A stretch of DNA of 38,168 nt from Chloroflexota bacterium (GTDB lineage Bacteria > Chloroflexota > Anaerolineae > UBA4142 > SHND01): contig JAKOPZ010000189.1 in NCBI GenBank assembly GCA_029778615.1, positions 1-38,168 of the forward strand. The letters are read 5' to 3'. Positions within the stretch are counted from its first letter, which is position 1. Each line of letters begins with the position of its first letter. Of the stretch, positions 23,459 to 31,271 are shown in pieces. The position numbers and the translations under genes were made by a program. The notes below the pieces were generated by a model. It did no database searches. It saw nothing but the letters and a program-made list of their open reading frames with translations, and was not told where the DNA came from.

Positions 23459-25027
23459 ATGCAACCACTTGTAATCGTTTTTGCGGCATTCGCCGTCATC
23501 TTCGTTTTGTTTATTTTGTTTCTGCTCATTTCGGGACGTTATCAAAAAGTCGGACCGAATGAGGCATTGATTATTTCCGGACGCGGCACCACGCGCATTG
23601 ACCCCGTTACGGGAAAACGCGAACGCATCGGCTACCGCATCGTCAAGGGCGGCGGCACAATCGTTTGGCCCGTTGTGGAAACGGCGAAACGCTTGTCGCT
23701 CGAAGTGATGACGATTGAAGTGGAAACGCCGCGTGTGTACACCGCGCAAGGCGTCCAAGTCACAGTGGATGGCATCGCGCAAGTCAAAGTCAAAAGTGAT
23801 GAAGTTTCTATCGCCACTGCTGCCGAACAATTCCTTTCCAAAAATGTCGCGGAAATCAAACAAGTCGCGCTGCAAACATTGGAAGGTCACTTGCGCGCGA
23901 TTGTCGGCACATTGAGCGTAGAGGAAATTTACCGCGACCGTGACCAATTCGCGCAGCGCGTGCAAGAAGTGTCCGCGACGGACATGGCGAACATGGGTCT
24001 CGGCATTATTTCGTTCACCATCAAAGACATCAAAGACGACAAACAATATCTCGATTCGCTCGGCGTCGCGCGCACTGCCGAAGTAAAACGCGACGCAGCG
24101 ATTGGACAGGCGCTTGCGACGCGCGATGCAAAAATCAAAGCCGCCGGCGCGGAACAAGAAGGCGAACAAGCGCGTTTTGCCGCACAGACCAAAATTGCCG
24201 AAGCGGACAAAGATTATCAAGTGCAAAAAGCCGCGTATGACGCCGAAGTGAATCGCCAAAAAGCGGCGGCGGAACTCGCGTACGATTTGCAAAAAAATAT
24301 CACCAACCAACAAGTGCGCGAGCAAGAAGTCCAAGTGCAGGTCGTCGAAAAGCGCAAACAGATTGAAGTGCAAGAACAAGAAGTTGCGCGGCGGCAGCGC
24401 GAATTGGAAGCGACGGTACGCAAACCGGCAGAAGCAGAACAATATCGCATCCAAACGATTGCGGATGCAAACAAATATCAAGCCATCACAAGCGCGACGG
24501 GTCAAGCCGAAAGCAATCGCCAAATCGGTCAGGGCGAGGCAGACGCGAACAAATCGCGCGGTCTCGCGCAAGCGGACGTGACGCGCGCAGTCGGTCTCGC
24601 GGAAGCGGAAGCAAACAAAGCGCGTGGTCTCGCCGAAGCCGAAGTCATTCAAGCGCAAGGTTTCGCCGAAGCGGAAGCGATGAAGAAAAAAGCCGAAGCA
24701 TGGCGCGAGTACACGCAAGCCGCCATCATTCAACAACTCATCGAAGCGATGCCAAAAATCGCGGCGGCGATTGCCGAGCCGTTGTCGAAAACCGACCGCA
24801 TTGTGGTCATTAGCAACGGCGGTGGTGATGGGAGCGGCGCGGGCGCGTCAAAAATTTCCCAAGATGTCGCCAACATCGTCGCCCAAGTTCCCGCGACGGT
24901 GGAAGCGCTCACCGGCGTGGACATTATCAAGACGCTGAAAAATTTGCCGCAAGTGCAGCAGAGCAATACAGTTGACACAACTGCCCAAGAGCCAAATCGT
25001 CCGACGGATATATCGAACGAAACATAA
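23459..25027 (+). CDS. floT: Flotillin
   Basis: This 522-residue protein has an N-terminal membrane anchor (about 3-24, VIVFAAFAVIFVLFILFLLISG), then a PHB/SPFH domain (YQKVGPNEALIISGRG, VWPVVETAKRLSLEVMTIEVETPRVYTAQGVQVTVDGIAQVKV, about 28-190). A long coiled coil with EA-rich repeats follows (about 215-440), including near-repeats of GLAEAEANKARGLAEAEV. Flotillins form oligomeric scaffolds of bacterial membrane microdomains. The start at 23459 follows AAAAGGAAGG. The longer frame from 23417 would overlap the NfeD gene and add non-family sequence. A strong terminator follows at 25046. The acidic C-terminal tail (VDTTAQEPNRPTDISNET) is probably disordered. Confidence 0.93.
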   Translation: MQPLVIVFAAFAVIFVLFILFLLISGRYQKVGPNEALIISGRGTTRIDPVTGKRERIGYRIVKGGGTIVWPVVETAKRLSLEVMTIEVETPRVYTAQGVQVTVDGIAQVKVKSDEVSIATAAEQFLSKNVAEIKQVALQTLEGHLRAIVGTLSVEEIYRDRDQFAQRVQEVSATDMANMGLGIISFTIKDIKDDKQYLDSLGVARTAEVKRDAAIGQALATRDAKIKAAGAEQEGEQARFAAQTKIAEADKDYQVQKAAYDAEVNRQKAAAELAYDLQKNITNQQVREQEVQVQVVEKRKQIEVQEQEVARRQRELEATVRKPAEAEQYRIQTIADANKYQAITSATGQAESNRQIGQGEADANKSRGLAQADVTRAVGLAEAEANKARGLAEAEVIQAQGFAEAEAMKKKAEAWREYTQAAIIQQLIEAMPKIAAAIAEPLSKTDRIVVISNGGGDGSGAGASKISQDVANIVAQVPATVEALTGVDIIKTLKNLPQVQQSNTVDTTAQEPNRPTDISNET

Positions 25028-25045
25028 TTTTTTGCATAGACACCC

Positions 25046-25110
25046 AACGCGAATCTACGCGAATCAAGACGAAAAAAATTTCGCAAGATTCGCGTAGATT
25101 CGCGTTTTTT
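25046..25110 (+). terminator. Long hairpin terminator after the flotillin gene
   Basis: The 20-base arm at 25046-25065 (AACGCGAATCTACGCGAATC) pairs perfectly with 25087-25106. An inner CGAAA/TTTCG stem is nested within it, and the T-run extends to 25110. Each arm is itself built from a repeated word (CGCGAATC, CTACGCGAATC), like the other spacer repeats. Confidence 0.88.
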
Positions 25111-25115
25111 GCCCG

Positions 25116-25901
25116 ATGGACATCAGAAGTTACAATCGCGACGCGTGGGATAAACAAGTCGAACAAGGCAACGTCTGGACGCAGCCCGTTTCGCCTGAAG
25201 TGATTGCGAATGCGCGACGCGGCGATTGGAGCGTTTTACTCACCGAACAAAAGAGCGTGCCGCGCGAATGGTTTGTGGTGCGAGGACAAAGCGACATTGG
25301 CGGACTGGATATTTTGTGTTTGGCATCAGGCGGCGGACAACAAGCGCCAACGTTCGCGGCGGCGGGCGCACACGTTACCGTGTTGGACAATTCGCCGAAA
25401 CAATTGGAGCGTGACCGTTTTGTCGCCGAACGCGAAGGTTTGGAAATTGTGACGATTGAAGGCGACGCGCGCGATTTGTCCATGTTCGCGGATGAATCGT
25501 TCGACCTCGTGTTTCATCCCGTCTCCAATTTGTTTATTCCCGAAGTGCGACCCATTTGGCGTGAAGCGTTTCGCGTACTGCGGCGGGGCGGCATTTTGCT
25601 TGCGGGCTTTATGAATCCCGCGATGTACTTGTTTTCGTACGACGCGTTGGATGGCAAAGAGCCGCTGGTCGCGAAATACAAATTGCCGTACTCGGACATT
25701 GACCAAATGCCAAAGAGGGAATTGGAGAAACTCATCGCGGAAGGTTCACCGCTCGAACACAGTCACACGCTCACCGACCAAATCGGCGGACAACTCGACG
25801 CGGGGTTTCATCTCGTCGCGATGTACGAAGATTTTCACACGCACGTCGCATTGAGCCAATACATGCCAACGTATCTGGCGACGCGCGCGCTCAAACCTTG
25901 A
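25116..25901 (+). CDS. Class I SAM-dependent methyltransferase
   Basis: This 261-residue protein carries the Rossmann-type methyltransferase motifs. Motif I is [36 protein letters not shown] (about 65-100), with a GGGQ loop and the acidic LDNS end of strand 2. [33 protein letters not shown] follows, then the post-motif helix [21 protein letters not shown]. It fits the Methyltransf_11 type, and the substrate is unknown. The N-terminal 60 residues ([27 protein letters not shown]) resemble small-molecule methyltransferases. No ribosome binding site is clear because the start lies 5 bases after the flotillin terminator. Confidence 0.85.
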   Translation: MDIRSYNRDAWDKQVEQGNVWTQPVSPEVIANARRGDWSVLLTEQKSVPREWFVVRGQSDIGGLDILCLASGGGQQAPTFAAAGAHVTVLDNSPKQLERDRFVAEREGLEIVTIEGDARDLSMFADESFDLVFHPVSNLFIPEVRPIWREAFRVLRRGGILLAGFMNPAMYLFSYDALDGKEPLVAKYKLPYSDIDQMPKRELEKLIAEGSPLEHSHTLTDQIGGQLDAGFHLVAMYEDFHTHVALSQYMPTYLATRALKP

Positions 25902-25912
25902 ACGGTGCGCTC

Positions 25913-26857
25913 ATGTCATCGGAAAATCGTTTTCAGCTGACGCGCTTTGCGTGGCTCTCGATTGGCGCGGCGGTTGCAACCATTGGCTTGAAGGTTGCGG
26001 CGTTTGGCGTCACCGGCTCGGTGGGTTTACTTTCCGACGCGGCGGAATCGTTGGTGAATCTTGTGGGCGCGGTGGTCGCGTTGGTGATGCTGACAATTGC
26101 GGCGCGTCCGCCTGACGAGGAACACGCGTACGGACACGGCAAAGCGGAATATTTTTCCAGCGGCGTTGAAGGCGCGTTGATTTTTATCGCCGCCATTTCG
26201 ATTGCGTATGCGGCGTTCGTGCGCTGGCTCAATCCGCAGCCATTGGAAGCGCCCGGGCTGGGTTTGCTCATCGCCGTCGTCGCGTCGGCAATTAATTTCG
26301 GAGTTGCCCAAGTTCTGAAACGCGCGGGCAAAGAATACAATTCCATCACGCTCGAGGCGGACGCACAGCATTTGTTGACGGACGTGTGGACTTCGGGTGG
26401 GGTCATTGTCGCGTTGGCGGCGGCAGCGTTCACAGGTTGGAATTGGCTCGACCCGTTGATTGCGTTTGCCGTCGCGCTGAATATTTTGTTTACGGGGTTT
26501 CAATTGGTGCGGCGCTCGGTGTTGGGCTTGATGGACACGGCGCTTCCGTCTGTCGATTTGAAAAAAATCAATTCGATTCTCGACGGATACAAAACGCAAG
26601 GCATCGAATTTCACGCGGTGCGTTCGCGGCAAGCGGGCGCGCGGCGTTTCGTTTCCATGCACGTGCTCGTTCCGGGAAAATGGACGGTGCAGCGCGGGCA
26701 TAAACTTTTGGAAAAAATTGAAGCCGACATTCGCTCAAGTTTTCCGGCGATTACGGTGTTTACGCATTTGGAATCGCTCAACGACCCCGCTTCGTATGAC
26801 GATACGAAATTGGACCGCGCAAATGAAAACGGAAAAAAAGAACCGCCGCCGAATTGA
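25913..26857 (+). CDS. Cation diffusion facilitator (CDF) metal exporter
   Basis: This 314-residue protein has six membrane segments and the CDF metal site. It has [14 protein letters not shown] in TM2, [18 protein letters not shown] after TM2, and [17 protein letters not shown] in TM5 (the HxxxD zinc/manganese site). The cytoplasmic C-terminal domain (about 205-295) has the usual ferredoxin-like pattern ([42 protein letters not shown]). Such proteins export Zn, Co, Fe or Mn in exchange for protons. The ATG at 25913 was chosen; a TTG at 25898 overlapping the previous stop is an alternative that would give translational coupling. Confidence 0.9.
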   Translation: MSSENRFQLTRFAWLSIGAAVATIGLKVAAFGVTGSVGLLSDAAESLVNLVGAVVALVMLTIAARPPDEEHAYGHGKAEYFSSGVEGALIFIAAISIAYAAFVRWLNPQPLEAPGLGLLIAVVASAINFGVAQVLKRAGKEYNSITLEADAQHLLTDVWTSGGVIVALAAAAFTGWNWLDPLIAFAVALNILFTGFQLVRRSVLGLMDTALPSVDLKKINSILDGYKTQGIEFHAVRSRQAGARRFVSMHVLVPGKWTVQRGHKLLEKIEADIRSSFPAITVFTHLESLNDPASYDDTKLDRANENGKKEPPPN

Positions 26858-26872
26858 TTCGGCGGCGGTTTT
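26841..26872. terminator. Bidirectional terminator between the CDF and tsaD genes
   Basis: AACCGCCGCCGAA (26841-26853) pairs with TTCGGCGGCGGTT (26858-26870) around a TTGA loop. It has T's downstream and an A-run (26833-26839) upstream, so it can act on both strands. It encodes the last codons of the CDF gene and meets the tsaD stop codon. Confidence 0.88.
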
Positions 26873-27887
26873 AAACGAGCTTCAAGTTTGGCACAACATC
26901 CAAATCCCACGCACTCGTCTCCCCTGCGCGATAGTGACGCGACGCGGCGGCAGCAATCATTGCCGCGTTGTCCACACACAATTTTGGCGGCGGAAATATC
27001 ACGGGACGCGACGCCCGCGCGCTCATTTCCGCGCGCAGTGATTTATTTGCCGCGACACCGCCCGCGAGCAAAACGTATTTCGCCTCAAATTCTTTCACCG
27101 CGAGAATTGTTTTTTTCACGAGTATGTCCACAATCGCCACCTGCGCGCTCGCGGCAATATCGTGCACCGGCAAATTTTGCGTCCCAAGTTTTTTCGTCAA
27201 ATTCAGTACCGCCGTTTTCAATCCGCTAAAGGAAAAATCGTACGGGCGTTTGGTGTGGGCGCGCGGAAGTTTGAACGCGGACGCGTCGCCGTTTTCTGCC
27301 GCGCGTTGAATGGCAGGTCCGCCGGGGTAGCCGAGATGCAAGAGGCGCGCAATTTTGTCGAACGCTTCGCCCGCCGCGTCGTCAATCGTGTGCCCGAGTT
27401 CGACGTATTCGCCGTGTCCGCGCATCAACACGAGCGACGAATGTCCGCCGCTCGCGACGAGCGCGACGAGTGGAAACACATTTTCCATTTCGGGCTGCAC
27501 ATAGGGCAAACCCGCATCGAGCCAATTCGCGTAAATATGTCCTTCCAAATGATTGGTGCCGAGCAGGGGCAAATTTTGCCCGAGGGCGATGCCTTTGGCG
27601 GCGTTCACGCCGACGAGGAGCGAGCCCGCGAGTCCGGGTCCGTGTGTGACCGCAATCGCGTTCAAATCGCGCCAGGTTACGTTTGCGGCGTCCATCGCTT
27701 CGTGAATCACCGGAATAATTTTCAAGACATGTTCGCGCGACGCGACTTCGGGAAACACGCCGCCATATTTCGCATGCATTTCCGCTTGCGACGCGACCAC
27801 ATTCGACAAAATACGGCAGCCATCCTGAATCACTGCGGCTGCCGTTTCGTCACACGAGGTTTCGATGCTTAAAATCAAATCAGTCAT
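26871..27887 (-). CDS. tsaD: tRNA N6-threonylcarbamoyladenosine transferase
   Basis: TsaD (338 residues) transfers the threonylcarbamoyl group to A37 of ANN-decoding tRNAs, with TsaB and TsaE. The ASKHA-fold motifs are clear: LILSIETSCDETAAAVI, GGVFPEVASREHV, VTHGPGLAGSLLVGVNAAKGIA, the metal ligands His113 and His117 in TNHLEGHIYANW, SGGHSSLVLM, DDAAGEAFDKIARLL, PYDFSFSGLKTAVLN and LLAGGVAANKSLR. The length is normal and the protein is cytoplasmic. Upstream (58 bases) is the PP2C-like/propeller gene in the same direction, with a hairpin repeat between them. Confidence 0.96.
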   Translation of the reverse strand: MTDLILSIETSCDETAAAVIQDGCRILSNVVASQAEMHAKYGGVFPEVASREHVLKIIPVIHEAMDAANVTWRDLNAIAVTHGPGLAGSLLVGVNAAKGIALGQNLPLLGTNHLEGHIYANWLDAGLPYVQPEMENVFPLVALVASGGHSSLVLMRGHGEYVELGHTIDDAAGEAFDKIARLLHLGYPGGPAIQRAAENGDASAFKLPRAHTKRPYDFSFSGLKTAVLNLTKKLGTQNLPVHDIAASAQVAIVDILVKKTILAVKEFEAKYVLLAGGVAANKSLRAEMSARASRPVIFPPPKLCVDNAAMIAAAASRHYRAGETSAWDLDVVPNLKLV

Positions 27888-27891
27888 GATA

Positions 27892-27945
27892 ACAGGTAGT
27901 ATGTATCAGGTAGCGCATAGGAGTCAACTTGCTACCTGATATTTG
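27892..27945. repeat. Heptamer hairpin between tsaD and the PP2C-like gene
   Basis: CAGGTAG, TATGTAT, CAGGTAG and CGCATAG words include a perfect 11-bp inverted pair, TATCAGGTAGC (27904-27914) with GCTACCTGATA (27931-27941). On the minus strand the stop TAG of the upstream gene (27948-27946) falls in a TAGCAAA heptamer. The word is again the TAGCAGG/TATCAGG family. Confidence 0.85.
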
Positions 27946-30567
27946 CTATTTGAGTATGTTCGCCATATACGCCGCGTCCGAATTGATGAAATAGATTTTG
28001 CGTTTCGTTTCGTTCACGGTGAAATCCTGCAAATTCTTGAACACGTCGCCTTTTTCCGCGTAGGGTTTGAACTGACGCACAAATTTTCCGTTTTTATCAA
28101 ATTCCACAATGCGTTGGTTGCCCGCGTCGGCGACATAGAGCGAGTCCACTTCGGCGCGCGTGTAAATTGCCACCGGATTTTTGAGCGGCGTTGCCAACGC
28201 GCCGAGTTGAAAGGGTACGGGCGTGCCCGCGCGGAAACGCTGCACCGTGCCGTTATCGTTCAGCACCCACACATCCCCGTCAATTGCCAAATCCACCGCT
28301 TTGTTCAAAACGGGCTGCGCGTTCGCGGGAAAATAATTTTCGCCTTTGGTTGCGTAACCGGAGGCGTTGGGTGCGTAGCGATAAATTTGATTGTTGCGCG
28401 CGTCCAACAAATAAATGTTGCCGCCGAAATTTGCCAGCGCGCGCAAGTCGCCCCATTTGTTCGCGTCCTCCACTTGCGTTACGTTCCACTGCTTGCCTTC
28501 AACGTCGTACAACAAAATCGCGTTCTTGGTCAACGCGACCAGATTGACCTTGTCCGGCGTTGGCGCAACGGTGGTCATCCACTGCAACGCGTCCACCTCC
28601 ACCTTTTCCAACTTGTCGCCGACGTTAAGCAGCACCCCATTGTTGTCGGTCGGTTCTGCCGCGCCCGAAGCATCATTCACCGTATAGTTATAGATGTGTC
28701 CGCGTCCGTCGAGCAAAAAGATTTGGTCGTTGCTCGCGGCAATTTGTTTCAACTGCGCGCCGCCGGGCTGGGCGAGCGTCGGCAAAAAGTACAGCACCGT
28801 TACGCCGTCCAACTCGTTCATTTGGTCTTGAATGCGATACAACACGCCGCGCGCTTTGGTGGAATCGCGAATCGTTTGCGCGTCCTGAACAATCGTGAGA
28901 GCGTTCTTTAACTGCGCGCGTCGCGCGGTCAGGTCGGGATTGACTTCGGCTTGTTTGACCAACGTATCCGCCTGCGCGATGAGCTCTTCGTATTGGGCGG
29001 TGAGCGCGCTTTGGCGATTCAGGTACGCGCCGCCCGCCAACACCACAAAGACGACGGGCAAGGTCAATGCCATCGCCTTGAGCCAAATGGGGTCACTCGT
29101 CGCGCGGCGCGGAATAAGCGCGGTAGAGCGCGGCGTCGCGCCGGGCAGAATCAAACGCACCAACAGCAAAAAGAAACTAATCAACATGCCGACGCCGAGA
29201 TTGAGAAGACGATTGGTCTGTTTGCCGAACGCGTCCCAATCCACCGCGCCAATTGTGCGCGCCAGCGCGCCGCTCACTCCGGCTGCCGCCACCGTCAGTG
29301 TGTTTGCAACCCCGCCGACCGCGCGCGAAACACTTTCTTGCTGCGCCGCACGTCGCGCCAGGCGTTCCGCGCGCCGGCGTTCCAATTCCGCTTCCCATTC
29401 TTGACGCGTCGGTTCCCGCGCGGGCGGTGCCGTATCGCGCGCAGGTGTGAAAGGCGACGGGGCAGGGAGTGGCATTGCCATCGCGGACGAAGCATAGACG
29501 GGCTGTGGAATTTCGGGCTCGTCTTGTGTTTCGAGTTCCGGCGCTTGCGCGTCGTGCGGCGATTCCTCATCGTCCGGCACATCATCCCAATTCAATTCCA
29601 TTTCGGACGCGGGCACGGCTTGCGGCGCAGTTTCCGTATCCCATTCTTGGTCGTCGTCCGTTTCTGGCAAAGGCGGCTCTGATTCGTCGAGCGAAACGAG
29701 TGAATCGAGCGGCACGGGCAGAGATTCAATATGCGGCTCAGCGCCAAATATTTCGGCGGCGGGCGTTTCCGACAAATCATCCACCACGACCGGCACGCGC
29801 GGGTCCATCAATTCCGCAATCAGCGCGGTCATGTCTGCGTCTTCGCCCAATTCTTCCAAATGACTCGCGATGTCTTGCGCGCTGCGTTCAGTGAACGCGA
29901 CGGCGAGTTCTTGCGTTGAAGCGAGCTGGGTCAACGCGCGCGTTGCCAAAACGAAAACATCACCCGCGCTGACGGAGGTGTGTGCGAGGTCACACGCGAA
30001 TTCACGGCGAATGCCGAGCGGGGCAGACGCCGCGCCCTGCGGCGCAATTAACGGGGCATCTTCGACGAACCAATCGGATTCGTGTGGATAGCGCGCGAGT
30101 TTTTCACTCGCTTCCACATACACCACAGCAGGACCCGCTTGCCCGATATACAAATCATTCCCGCGCAGCACCACTGCGCTCACGCCTGCCATGCGCCGCG
30201 CTTCGCGCGCGAGTTGCCGATTGGAATCGAATAAATATACATTCGCCGCGCGCAGTGCTTCGGACAAACTGAAACTGATGCTGCCGCGTCCGGCGGCAAA
30301 CGTATCGCGAATGACTTCAATCAACGCGCGTTCGACATCACTGCGTCCTTCGACCTCGCCGCTCACGTCGAGACAAATGTATAAATTGCCGCGCCCGCGC
30401 GCGAGGTCGCCGAGGCGCGCTTCGACAAACGTCGCCACGTTATCGGGTTGGTCTTGCCACATGCCGTCCACAACGGATACGGTGGCAATATCCACATCGA
30501 ACGCGGGAATCAACGCTTCGGTGTCCTGAACATCCAAATCAGACGCGGGCGTGGAAAAATCGTCCAT
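27946..30567 (-). CDS. PP2C-like domain protein with membrane segments and C-terminal beta-propeller
   Basis: This 873-residue protein has four parts. Residues about 25-260 look like a PP2C fold: AGVSAVVLRGNDLYIGQAGPAVVYV, VSAGDVFVLATRALTQL and EDADMTALIAELM align with the GDSR, SDG and DN blocks, but the metal aspartates are mostly lost. Residues about 265-410 are an acidic, Pro-rich and then basic helical linker. Membrane segments are at about 455-475 and 495-515. After a coiled coil (about 517-590), repeats such as QIFLLDGRGHIYNYTVN, NIYLLDARNNQIYRYAP and SLYVADAGNQRIVEFDKNGKFVRQF form an NHL-like propeller. It is probably a membrane sensor or scaffold and unlikely to be an active phosphatase. 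The substrate is unknown. Confidence 0.72.
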   Translation of the reverse strand: MDDFSTPASDLDVQDTEALIPAFDVDIATVSVVDGMWQDQPDNVATFVEARLGDLARGRGNLYICLDVSGEVEGRSDVERALIEVIRDTFAAGRGSISFSLSEALRAANVYLFDSNRQLAREARRMAGVSAVVLRGNDLYIGQAGPAVVYVEASEKLARYPHESDWFVEDAPLIAPQGAASAPLGIRREFACDLAHTSVSAGDVFVLATRALTQLASTQELAVAFTERSAQDIASHLEELGEDADMTALIAELMDPRVPVVVDDLSETPAAEIFGAEPHIESLPVPLDSLVSLDESEPPLPETDDDQEWDTETAPQAVPASEMELNWDDVPDDEESPHDAQAPELETQDEPEIPQPVYASSAMAMPLPAPSPFTPARDTAPPAREPTRQEWEAELERRRAERLARRAAQQESVSRAVGGVANTLTVAAAGVSGALARTIGAVDWDAFGKQTNRLLNLGVGMLISFFLLLVRLILPGATPRSTALIPRRATSDPIWLKAMALTLPVVFVVLAGGAYLNRQSALTAQYEELIAQADTLVKQAEVNPDLTARRAQLKNALTIVQDAQTIRDSTKARGVLYRIQDQMNELDGVTVLYFLPTLAQPGGAQLKQIAASNDQIFLLDGRGHIYNYTVNDASGAAEPTDNNGVLLNVGDKLEKVEVDALQWMTTVAPTPDKVNLVALTKNAILLYDVEGKQWNVTQVEDANKWGDLRALANFGGNIYLLDARNNQIYRYAPNASGYATKGENYFPANAQPVLNKAVDLAIDGDVWVLNDNGTVQRFRAGTPVPFQLGALATPLKNPVAIYTRAEVDSLYVADAGNQRIVEFDKNGKFVRQFKPYAEKGDVFKNLQDFTVNETKRKIYFINSDAAYMANILK

Positions 30568-30619
30568 TGCGCGGATTATACAACGGGCGCGCGCGGATGT
30601 AAATTGATTTCCGCGCGCG

Positions 30620-31192
30620 TCAGTCTACAAATTCTATTTCGCCTTCGGCGATTTTTGCGATTCGCACCAATGCTTTAACGGGAAGGTTGAGTTCTTCCAA
30701 CGCCGCGCGTCCGCCATCGTGCGTTTTTTCAATCACCGCGCCGATGCCGACGACGCGTGCGCCGCCGCGTTCGGCGAGACGACACAGCGCCAACATCATT
30801 TGGGCGTTGGTGAGAAAATCGTCAATCAAGACGATGCGGTCTTGCGCCGACAAAAATTCCGGCGAAACAAATAAATCAATCGCTTGATTGTACGTGTGTG
30901 AAAGCGTTGACTCTTGTAATAGTTCGCGCGGCATTCCCGCCGCGCGGCGTTTGCGCGCAACGATGAGCGGGATGGAGAGGGCGGTTGCCGTTGCCAGCGC
31001 GGGCGCGATGCCGCCGGTTTCGACAGTCATGATTTTTGTCGGCTGTGTATCGGCAAACAGCCGCGCCAATTCGGCGCCGATTGCTTGCATCAACGCGGTG
31101 TCAATTTGATGATTGAGAAACGAATCAACTTTGAGCGTGCCGCGCCCAAGGTCAGCGCTCTCGGCGCGGATGCGTTCTTTGAGAATTTCCAT
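30620..31192 (-). CDS. xpt: Xanthine phosphoribosyltransferase
   Basis: Xpt (190 residues) converts xanthine and PRPP to XMP in purine salvage. It begins MEILKERIRAESADLGRGTLKVDSFLNHQIDTALMQAIG, characteristic of the Bacillus-type enzyme. ETGGIAPALATATALSIPLIVARKRR follows, then the PRPP-binding loop QDRIVLIDDFLTNAQMMLAL and the C-terminal ALVRIAKI. No purine riboswitch is visible upstream: the 79-base gap to the ligase gene holds a heptamer hairpin only. It lies 52 bases upstream of the PP2C-like gene. Confidence 0.92.
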   Translation of the reverse strand: MEILKERIRAESADLGRGTLKVDSFLNHQIDTALMQAIGAELARLFADTQPTKIMTVETGGIAPALATATALSIPLIVARKRRAAGMPRELLQESTLSHTYNQAIDLFVSPEFLSAQDRIVLIDDFLTNAQMMLALCRLAERGGARVVGIGAVIEKTHDGGRAALEELNLPVKALVRIAKIAEGEIEFVD

Positions 31193-31213
31193 CTGCGGAA
31201 AAAAGAGTAACCC

Positions 31214-31270
31214 GTATTCAGTTATCAGTCATCCGTTATCAGAGCCAGAGCGACTGAGGACTGAATACAG
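31214..31270. repeat. Heptamer hairpin between ligase and xpt
   Basis: CAGTTAT, CAGTCAT, CCGTTAT and CAGAGCC words are enclosed by GTATTCAGT (31214-31222) and its complement ACTGAATAC (31260-31268). The element fills the spacer up to the ligase stop codon. Confidence 0.8.
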
Positions 31271-31271
31271 C

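Noticed and set aside
23399-24736. Long open frame of 445 codons on the minus strand
   Set aside because: It is the antisense shadow of the flotillin gene. The plus-strand protein has clear SPFH and coiled-coil features, and the minus-strand translation has none.
31193-31271. Purine riboswitch upstream of xpt
   Set aside because: The 79-base spacer holds only the heptamer hairpin. No aptamer core was recognised.
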